Source: Peribacillus frigoritolerans
GTDB lineage: Bacteria > Bacillota > Bacilli > Bacillales > DSM-1321
Assembly: GCF_001636405.1 (NCBI RefSeq)
Contig: NZ_KV440950.1
Location: 3,700,778-3,764,777 of the forward strand
Reading direction: 5' to 3'
DNA length: 64,000 nt
Each line of letters begins with the position of its first letter. The first letter of the stretch is position 1. The position numbers were made by a program, and so were the translations under genes. Shown piece by piece: positions 58,134-64,000 of the stretch. A model generated the notes under the pieces. The model saw nothing but the letters and a program-made list of their open reading frames with translations. It was not told where the DNA came from and did not search any database.

Positions 58134-58718
58134 ATGACTAATATCGTTAAAGTTAGAGCAAGTGTATTTATTCCAATGTCTTGGACTGAACCTAAGAAGG
58201 ATACTCAAACAGGAAACGTGATTCAATTCGAAGGTGACTCACGTGAATTTACACCATATGCTGTAAACGCTATGCGTTCCAGAATTGAACAAGAAGTAGT
58301 TGTAGATTTTTATAAAAAAGAAATTTTTACATATGCGAATACTGGCATAACAACAGAAAGAATCATAACTCCTGATGGTTCCGTTAATATAAAAACAGGA
58401 AAAGCTAGTACGGAAGGTATTTTGTGCACTGATGTTGTATGGATGTCAGATGACGTCAAATTTCAAATGAGTGCTAGTGCTAGCAACCCATTAAATGTAT
58501 ATGCACCTCCCGTTGATTATCTATTAACGGTACATGTCAAAAAAGATGGAACTCTCGATATTCAAGGTGCACATGACGGATTCCCTTGTTATGAATTTTA
58601 TAAGCAAGTTAACTTTGGTCCGTTTGAAAAGATTCATACACATGATTTCAGAGAAACTGGTGATACAGCTGAAGCTCTAGGTGGAGACATGGAATATAGT
58701 TTTAAAAAGATATTGTAA
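58134..58718 (+). CDS. DUF3238-family protein, copy 2
   Basis: 194 aa, starting MTNIVKVRASVFIPMSWTEP behind AGAGGTATG. It aligns end to end with copy 1 and carries the intact C-terminal GAHDGFPCYEFYK and THDFRETGDTAEALGGDMEY. It has no signal peptide. Function unknown. Position between a MarR gene and an azoreductase, in one direction, suggests a role in electrophile or quinone stress. The tandem duplicates probably arose locally. Confidence 0.88.
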   Translation: MTNIVKVRASVFIPMSWTEPKKDTQTGNVIQFEGDSREFTPYAVNAMRSRIEQEVVVDFYKKEIFTYANTGITTERIITPDGSVNIKTGKASTEGILCTDVVWMSDDVKFQMSASASNPLNVYAPPVDYLLTVHVKKDGTLDIQGAHDGFPCYEFYKQVNFGPFEKIHTHDFRETGDTAEALGGDMEYSFKKIL

Positions 58719-58789
58719 AGACAATAGGATTCCCTTTTTAGTGAATAAATATATAACAACATAAGAGTAAGTAACAGGAGGAAAAGAGA

Positions 58790-59416
58790 ATGAGAACAGT
58801 TTTATTTGTAAAAGCAAACAATCGCCCCGCAAACCAATCGGTGAGTGTGAAATTATATGAGGCTTTTTTAGCAAGCTATAAAGAATCACATCCAAATGAT
58901 ACAGTGGTAGAACTTGATTTATACAAGGAAGAATTGCCATATATAGGAGTAGATATGATTAACGGTACATTTAAGGCTAGTAGAGGACTTGATTTAACAG
59001 TAGAAGAAGCAAAAGCAGTAACTGTTGCTGATAAATATTTAGAACAATTCCTTGCAGCTGATAAAGTAGTGTTTGGATTCCCATTATGGAACTTAACAAT
59101 TCCGGCTGTACTACACACATATATTGATTATTTAAACCGCGCGGGCAAAACATTTAAATATACGCCAGAAGGTCCAGTAGGTCTGATTGGAGATAAGAAA
59201 ATTGTATTATTAAACGCAAGTGGCGGTGTGTATTCTAAAGGACAAGCAGCTGAAGTAGAAATGGCTGTTAAATATGTTGCAAGTATTATGGGCTTTTTCG
59301 GTGTAAAAGATATAGAGAAAATAGTGATTGAAGGTCACAACCAATTCGCAGATAAAGCAGAAGAAATTATTGCTGAAGGGCTTGAAAAAGCTGTTAAAGT
59401 AGCAAGTACGTTTTAA
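58790..59416 (+). CDS. azoR: FMN-dependent NADH-azoreductase (AzoR family)
   Basis: 208 aa of the AzoR/AcpD flavodoxin-fold family. It has MRTVLFVKANNRPANQSVS (phosphate-binding loop), FGFPLWNLTIPAVLHTYID (FMN contact) and LLNASGGVYSKG. It reduces quinones and azo compounds with NADH and protects against electrophile stress. In B. subtilis such genes are repressed by MarR-type regulators, matching the divergent MarR gene and operators here. ATG 58790 follows CAGGAGG. Confidence 0.93.
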   Translation: MRTVLFVKANNRPANQSVSVKLYEAFLASYKESHPNDTVVELDLYKEELPYIGVDMINGTFKASRGLDLTVEEAKAVTVADKYLEQFLAADKVVFGFPLWNLTIPAVLHTYIDYLNRAGKTFKYTPEGPVGLIGDKKIVLLNASGGVYSKGQAAEVEMAVKYVASIMGFFGVKDIEKIVIEGHNQFADKAEEIIAEGLEKAVKVASTF

Positions 59417-59438
59417 TTAATAAGAAACTTGTCACTAT

Positions 59439-59479
59439 AGCAGTACCAACACTTTTATAGTGGTGGTACTGCTTTTTTT
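59439..59479 (+). terminator. Terminator after azoR
   Basis: Stem AGCAGTACCA / TGGTACTGCT followed by TTTTTTT. Confidence 0.92.
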
Positions 59480-59623
59480 ATTTGCTTATCTTGCTACTTT
59501 GGGAGGAGTTAGAACCCAATTGATGTAATAATTCCATTTTAATCTTATAAAACGATAGAAAGAAGGATTGCATTACAATGAAAAGTTGATGGACAAAATA
59601 TATATAAACTTGATTTCCTTATT

Positions 59624-59785
59624 CAACTAACCTGCCCCTTTAGTTCCATAAGAAAAAGCTGCCTTATAGACAGCTCCGATCTTCAGCTAACGCACCCGTT
59701 CGTATTATAAGGTCAACCAGAAAATATTTCTGGTTGACCATTTTTTATATCGATATATGATAACCGGGTAGAACGTCCAACCCGT
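59624..59785. repeat. Modular repeat array with two hairpins
   Basis: Read on the minus strand it runs: AACTAACGGGTTGGACG, the hairpin GGTCAACCAG ... CTGGTTGACC, ACGAACGGGTGCGTTAGC, the hairpin AGCTGTC ... GGCAGCT with a T-run, and finally AACTAAAGGGGCAGGTTAGT. Each AACTAACGGG-like box separates a hairpin. It is at the 3' end of the 59803-60213 gene, so the hairpins can terminate that transcript. Confidence 0.65.
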
Positions 59786-59802
59786 TAGTTGATTAAGAAA
59801 AT

Positions 59803-60213
59803 TCATTTTTCAAATCTAACTAACGTTTTTTCGGGAATTTCAATCTGGTCAATATCAAAGTTATTGATTTGGAGGGTTATCTCACCATCTCGCTTTTCAT
59901 CTTCTTCTCCTACCCAACAACTATACAGTTCAAAAAAATCACCTTTTTCAAGGTAACTGTCCATAATTTCACATAGTTCTATTAGCTTCTTCTTCGATTC
60001 GGCACACGTTCTTGGGTTCATATATTTTGAAATCTCAATTCCCCAATGACTTGATACTTCATAAACGTAAGGAGTAGTAAACTGATATTCCTTTACATTT
60101 AGCAATTCAAACTCACCGGCAAAACAACCGCCAATATAAAGAAATTCATCTGAATATTCATCATCATTAATCGGTATTTCTATATTACACCCAATATAGG
60201 AAGCCAAACTCAT
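59803..60213 (-). CDS. Small acidic protein, probable immunity-type
   Basis: About 136 aa, starting MSLASYIGCNIEIPINDDEY at ATG 60213 behind AAGGAG (the frame is open two codons further). It is acidic, without a signal peptide, and has the alternating beta/aromatic style of toxin-immunity proteins such as the Imm70 group. Family assignment is tentative. It is flanked by modular repeats and stands alone as a one-gene cassette. Confidence 0.6.
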   Translation of the reverse strand: MSLASYIGCNIEIPINDDEYSDEFLYIGGCFAGEFELLNVKEYQFTTPYVYEVSSHWGIEISKYMNPRTCAESKKKLIELCEIMDSYLEKGDFFELYSCWVGEEDEKRDGEITLQINNFDIDQIEIPEKTLVRFEK

Positions 60214-60269
60214 TTCCACTCACTCCTTGTTATTCCTTCTTTAACTACCTGTTAGTTGATGAAGGGACA

Positions 60270-60655
60270 CTATTTTTCATTTATTAGTTTTCCGCCTTTT
60301 GACTGATTAGCTCTCAAAGACTTTCCTTGTTCAGTTTGTGGATAATACTCTACTTCACAGTAGTAGTTACCTTCTTCTACACGCTGATAATTCTTAGGAA
60401 ACATAATGCTATACTTTCCAAAGTTAGCCTCTGTATGTCCCCCTCTTGTAATATCGAATATGACGATCTCACAATCCCCTTTATATTGTTTCGTCTTATC
60501 AGCTAAAACTTAGGAAGGTCTAACAAAGAATAAACAAACAGGAATCCTGATAGGAGCAATAAAAAGGCGACTCCCAGAATGTCCTTGATCGGTATCTTAT
60601 ACGAATCTCCGTTTTTCTTTTTCAATTTATAAAAATGCCTAAAATAAGCCGACAT
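60270..60655 (-). pseudogene. Membrane-anchored small protein gene, frameshifted
   Basis: ATG 60655 gives MSAYFRHFYKLKKKNGDSY, a helix (ILGVAFLLLLSGFLFVYSLL) and DLPKF before a stop near 60510. The other frame continues ADKTKQYKGDCEIVIFDITR, GGHTEANFGKYSIMFPKNY and ends GGKLINEK at 60270. A one-base loss joins them. An N-terminal helix with an outer beta domain is a common cassette-gene design. I do not know the family. Confidence 0.55.
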
Positions 60656-60813
60656 TCCCACAAGCATTACAAATTACAAGATTAGTAATGAGAAATACTG
60701 TGCCAATTTCCTTCAATTCCTTTTTTATAGTTTTTATACGTTCCCGAATCAATGATGTTTCAATTCACCCGTTGCCAAATTAACCCAAAAAAGAATGAAA
60801 CCTTATGGAACTA

Positions 60814-60895
60814 TACTGCCCCGTTAGTTCCATAAGAAAAAGCTGTCTTAAAGACAGCTCCGATCTTCAGCTAACGCACCGTTTAGTTGAACAAC
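60814..60895. repeat. Modular repeat with terminator hairpin
   Basis: CTGCCCCGTTAGTTCCATAA, the hairpin AGCTGTCTTAAAGACAGCT preceded by A's, CGATCTTCAGCTAACGCACC, then GTTTAGTTG. This is the most regular copy of the family: two inverted-orientation AACTAACGGG boxes around one hairpin that would terminate minus-strand transcripts. Confidence 0.7.
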
Positions 60896-61107
60896 TCCAG
60901 GGCTTATTTAAACTGTTCATAATTTCCTTTGGGTTAGAGATACCGTTCTCAATAAAAATAGTTACCTATCCTTAAACAATTTCATATAAGCTTCTTCAAT
61001 CATATTTGAATTTAGGTGGGCTACTAGGCATACATCCAATCCAAGCTTTGACCCTGAACATAAACTTGGATATAAATCTAATTTCAATAAGGAGTGAACC
61101 TCGAATT

Positions 61108-61347
61108 ATGGTATATACACGACAAATGCCATCTGCCCTGAGTCCCTGGGGTCTTCAAAATTGTTTGTATCGTTTTACGTACTTGTGGCTTAGAAACGGA
61201 GACAATTTCTGGTTTTATTTGACGACTGTCGGGGAATCAAGAGTTTATGGATATAGATTTTTCGGCGGAAGATGGAATAATTATTCGGTTGCTTTAAGAG
61301 ATATTGTTAACTTCCATTGTTCTCCTCCGACTCCAACTCTATATTAA
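61108..61347 (+). CDS. Small aromatic-rich Bacillus protein, unknown
   Basis: 79 aa from ATG 61108, with AAGGAGTG upstream. An open frame to 61006 exists but lacks a site. The sequence LYRFTYLWLRNGDNFWFYLT then VYGYRFFGGRWNNYSVALRD recalls a family of small Bacillus proteins with a WLRNG...FW(F/Y)YPT...GYRW pattern. No enzymatic motif is visible. Function unknown; it is the only plus-strand gene of this cassette region. Confidence 0.6.
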   Translation: MVYTRQMPSALSPWGLQNCLYRFTYLWLRNGDNFWFYLTTVGESRVYGYRFFGGRWNNYSVALRDIVNFHCSPPTPTLY

Positions 61348-61705
61348 AACACTGTGACTGACCCTCGTAATCGTATCGTTCAGTCTTACTTTAAAAGCGT
61401 CTGTGCTTTCGCATAATCAGAGATCGTTTTTTTGAATCGAATACTGTGATCACCAGATATCCGCCACCTGCATGTTCTCATCCATCATGTATAGAACATT
61501 AATCATTTCGGTTAGCGTTCTTTATACTGAGATTAGACTAAAATCCAAAACGAACATAAGTTTAATCCTGAGGCTGCGTTAAACTGCACTTTAGTGGATA
61601 AGAAAAAAAACCGTCGCAGTGACAATCATCTTGTTCCTAAGCACCCGTTAGCCTACATTAAAAATTCAATTTGTTATTTATTCTAGGGTTGGTTAAAGTA
61701 CTCCT
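61348..61705. other. Intergenic region with a repeat module
   Basis: No gene seen. At 61612-61655 a partial module (TTCCTAAGCACCCGTTAGCC) of the AACTAACGGG family is present. Confidence 0.35.
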
Positions 61706-61795
61706 TCTTCAACAAACCTGCCCCGTCAGTTGCATAAAGAAAGAGCTGCCTTAAAGACAGCTCTGATCTTCAGCTAAAGCACCGTTAGCTCTATT
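61706..61795. repeat. Modular repeat with terminator hairpin
   Basis: CTGCCCCGTCAGTTGCATAA, the hairpin AGCTGCCTTAAAGACAGCT, then CTGATCTTCAGCTAAAGCAC and CGTTAGCT. It overlaps the end of the small gene at 61751-61960, whose last 14 codons are read from the repeat. Confidence 0.65.
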
Positions 61796-61960
61796 CTGAC
61801 TAACCACTTCACCAAATGTTCTTATTAAGCGAATCATCATTCTTGGTATAAACATTAAGATGTTCCAAGCCACTTCAAAAAAGATTGAATCCCTAAGCTC
61901 AATTAGGATTTCTTTAAAAAAGCTGTTCTGCTTTTCTTTTTTTCTTTTTTTATTTTTCAT
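61751..61960 (-). CDS. Small membrane-associated protein, unknown
   Basis: 69 aa from ATG 61960 behind TGGGAG. A Lys-rich start (MKNKKRKKEKQ) is followed by one amphipathic/hydrophobic stretch (IFFEVAWNILMFIPRMMIRL). The C-terminus NRANGALAEDQSCL is encoded by the modular repeat, so the original end has been replaced. Similar short proteins accompany immunity cassettes in Bacillus; function unknown. Confidence 0.5.
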   Translation of the reverse strand: MKNKKRKKEKQNSFFKEILIELRDSIFFEVAWNILMFIPRMMIRLIRTFGEVVSQNRANGALAEDQSCL

Positions 61961-62059
61961 CTGTCTAACTCCCAATCACTCAATTCTTGTTGCAATAAAT
62001 AGTTTGACACTCCTTTACTTCATATATTAATCCATCAGCAAGGTCTCAATCTTTGTTTA

Positions 62060-62112
62060 ACTATTCTGCCCCGATAATTCCATAACAAAAAGAGCTGCCA
62101 AAGCAACTCTCT
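62060..62112. repeat. Partial modular repeat
   Basis: CTGCCCCGATAATTCCATAA then AAAAGAGCTGCCAAAGCAACT: the right-end module and a weakened hairpin of the same family. Confidence 0.5.
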
Positions 62113-62254
62113 TATTGAAGTAAACCAGCTAATAGGATGTCAATATCTTTCTCTAATATTTTCATTTCCCTTATGATATACCATTTTTGGCCATGCCAAA
62201 TACCCCTCCAAAACCATTTTGGAAGGATTTTTCTCTGTTTCACAAAACCGTTAA

Positions 62255-63433
62255 TTAGGCTAAATCTAGGAACGTTTCTTTTCTGCTTAATAAAGCGTAA
62301 ATCCATTGAAGCAACTTATTCATACAGGCAACGATTGACACTTTCGCAGGTTTTCCTTCTGATTTTTTCTTATCATAGAAAGCTTTAAGCTTTTTGTTCC
62401 TTGAACTTCTTATGCCGCATAGTACGGCAAGATACAGAGAATGACGTAATCTACTTGAACCTCTTTTAGTAATACGGTTAATGGTTGCCGTAAACTTACC
62501 CGATGAGTGAACACTTGGATCCACTCCAGCGAAGGCAACCAGTTTTTTCGGATGATTAAACTCATCGATTTCACCAATTTCAGAGATAATCGTGGCTGCG
62601 ATTTTTTCTCCTATACCGGGAATCGATTGGATGATCTTATATTCTTCCAGTTCATTTGCCAGGGCCACTATTTGATCTTCCAAATCAGAGGGGTGTCCCT
62701 GGTAATGAAAAAGCAACTCAATATACATACGAAGATTGATTACGTGACTTTGATACACGTTTTTTTTGAATGGATTTCGAGATGCGGAGTCCATTATTTT
62801 TTTTGCTTTTTCCCATGCCCATTGACCCGATCGGCTAGGACAGAACTCTATAACACTCTCTGCTAGTTTACTTTCCCCGGCTGTTAATACCGCCTCTGAA
62901 GTGGGATATTCCTTTAATATCAATAAAGAAACCCTTGTATATAGATCCCCAAAAACCTTCCGGTATTCAGGAAACACTTGATCTAAAATGGTGTGAAACT
63001 GAAGTTTAGCTTCCACATACATATTCGTTACGATTTCCTGTTGTCTGGACAAATTCCGAAGGTCTAATAGCTGAATTCCTCTAATTTTATGAGGTTCTAA
63101 ATCCTCTTTGTAATACAGCACACACAACTGGTACGTATCGATAGCGTCCGTTTTCACCTTCCGTAAGCTGGACTTCTTTGCCTGATAAGAAATAATCGGA
63201 TTTAGTAAGATATATGGAATCCCTTGTTCCTCCAGGTATTGAATAACAGGAGAATGGTAATGCCCTGTAGATTATAAAATGACCATAGGCATTTGCCCTG
63301 TCACCTCTTCAATTTCTTTTAGAAATTCTAAAAAATGATCTAACTCCTCTTTGATATACGGTTTAGATTGATCTAAAAATGCCTGAACTTGGCTCTCTCC
63401 TTTTGCCACATCCAGACCAACAACTGGATTCAT
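62255..63433 (-). pseudogene. IS110-family transposase, copy 2 (nonsense mutation)
   Basis: Closely matches copy 1 at 44784-45949 but keeps the full C-terminus (ACMNKLLQWIYALLSRKETF). It starts MNPVVGLDVAKGESQVQAFL at 63433. Relative to copy 1 it has an in-frame 24-nt deletion near 63357, and a Glu codon changed to TAA near 63273 (TTA on the plus strand), which stops translation. From 63157 down the frame is open, with KTDAIDTYQL, IQSIPGIGEKIAATIISE and VDPSVHSSGK. It was probably active recently. Confidence 0.88.
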
Positions 63434-63692
63434 TGTTTTTTCCTCCTCTACTTACTAACCAGTACCCCTAGGCCTCCATGTAGTGTCATAGCTTCGCTTG
63501 TTATTCGAGATCTGCGTCCCAACCAGCCTCAAACATGTTTCTACAAGTAGGGGGCGGACAGTTTAGTTCACGGGATCAAGTCCCACGCACCCGTACGTCC
63601 TACCCTGGCTACTGATATAATAGATTCTATTAAAAAAAGGTCAACCAGTAAAAACTGGCTAACCTTATAATACGAACGCACCCGTTAGCCAT
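63434..63692 (-). ncRNA. Non-coding leader of IS110 copy 2; candidate bridge-RNA locus
   Basis: Nearly identical to 45950-46212, with a 4-nt insertion (CGTC after CACCCGTA). Both copies end at the same CGCACCCGTTAG box, after which the sequences diverge, marking the element boundary. Conservation without coding capacity fits a bridge RNA of the IS110 group. Confidence 0.45.
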
Positions 63693-63699
63693 CCATGAA

Positions 63700-63947
63700 G
63701 CGCAAAAATCAGCGCTTCACCACAGAGAATGAAAATGGTTCAGAACGGTCAATTCTGATTCTACGGCTGGGAGAGGAAGGTCGATGAACTATGGTGCGTT
63801 AGAGCCCATCCGTTAGTCTGACTCCAACGACCAAGGTGCACCACTGACTGTCGCTCCCTTACGGGAAGCACACATGGTAGATTAATCCTATTCTGGTTTT
63901 TGCACCAGCCTCCAATTGTATTGAGAGCCGTAGAAAGGATGTTTTCA
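63700..63947 (+). ncRNA. Non-coding leader of a third IS110-family element
   Basis: About 250 nt directly upstream of a new IS110-type start contain several self-complementary segments (GCGCAAAAATCAGCGC, GCTCCCTTACGGGAAGC) and no frame of its own on the plus strand. A bridge RNA is expected here for the IS110 group. A 78-codon minus-strand frame is judged spurious. Confidence 0.4.
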
Positions 63948-64000
63948 ATGGAAGTAGTCATTGAAAGAGCATGTGGTATGGATGTCCATAAGGACAATAT
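63948..64000 (+). CDS. IS110-family transposase, 5' end only
   Basis: ATG 63948 behind GAAAGGATG encodes MEVVIERACGMDVHKDN before the window ends. The ER(C/A)CG(M/L)DVHKD start is typical of IS110-family (IS116/IS110/IS902) transposases, with the first DEDD Asp in MDVHKD. It is a third, distinct IS110-type element on the opposite strand. Confidence 0.8.
   Translation, partial: MEVVIERACGMDVHKDN

Noticed and set aside
59624-62112. CRISPR array
   Set aside because: The repeats are irregularly spaced, separated by genes and made of terminator-like hairpins, with no uniform spacers or cas genes.
62112-62306. 64-codon minus-strand frame overlapping the end of IS110 copy 2
   Set aside because: It overlaps the transposase C-terminus in another frame and has no supporting features, although it might be the tail of the gene the IS inserted into.
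63761-63997. 78-codon minus-strand frame at the window end
   Set aside because: It is antisense to the non-coding leader and start of an IS110-family transposase on the plus strand.

Overview
The window comes from a low-GC, endospore-forming Bacillaceae chromosome (Bacillus, Neobacillus or Peribacillus-like). It carries a gerA-type germinant receptor operon, the spore protease YyaC, a YlmA-type ABC ATPase, GGAGG ribosome binding sites, and CcpA-type cre sites. No rRNA, tRNA or CRISPR array was seen. The window mixes intact catabolic operons with many broken genes: frameshifted hydrolases, recombinase stubs, and decayed IS110 and toxin-antitoxin genes.

Region 1 (1-3.2 kb) holds the end of an EEP-family gene, a cytochrome P450, a decayed VOC/glyoxalase gene and yyaC. 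Region 2 (3.2-13.3 kb) is a tricarboxylate cluster. It has two CitMHS citrate-type carriers, two paralogous LysR regulators, a PrpF-type aconitate isomerase, a TcuA-like tricarballylate dehydrogenase and an AbrB-family membrane protein. A 17-nt box, ATATGTATTTNACTTAT, occurs upstream of both carriers and of prpF, and the second carrier has a textbook cre site. Together these suggest a regulon for tricarballylate, trans-aconitate or citrate use.

Region 3 (13.3-22.6 kb) is repeat-rich. It holds a frameshifted M14 carboxypeptidase, a decayed MBL-fold gene, a stand-alone DUF4365 (nuclease-fold) protein, a recombinase stub and ylmA. Region 4 (22.6-30.5 kb) is a Weimberg-type aldonate pathway: GntP importer, YjhG-type xylonate dehydratase, IclR regulator, 2-keto-3-deoxy-pentonate dehydratase and ketoglutarate-semialdehyde dehydrogenase. 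The palindrome GTTTTATAATATAAAAC sits in front of its three transcription units, and again near 34.84 kb beside a broken GH10 xylanase gene. Region 5 (30.5-40.5 kb) holds recombinase remnants, the xylanase pseudogene, a dead MazE/Doc toxin-antitoxin pair and the gerA-B-C operon.

Region 6 (40.6-44.5 kb) has a TIM-barrel isomerase, an MFS carrier, a 248-bp MITE-like element, RidA and a YheO-type regulator. Region 7 (44.7-51.9 kb) has IS110-family elements, small membrane/XRE cassettes and a SUKH immunity protein. Region 8 (51.9-56.6 kb) is a three-gene unit of an ammonia-lyase homologue, an MFS carrier and an AraC-type regulator. The lyase lacks the Ala-Ser-Gly triad that makes the MIO cofactor, which is the strongest lead for unknown chemistry. 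Region 9 (56.8-59.5 kb) is a MarR-controlled azoreductase with two DUF3238 genes. Region 10 (59.6-64 kb) is an array of small cassettes separated by modular repeats (AACTAACGGG boxes alternating with hairpins), a second copy of the IS110 element and the start of a third.
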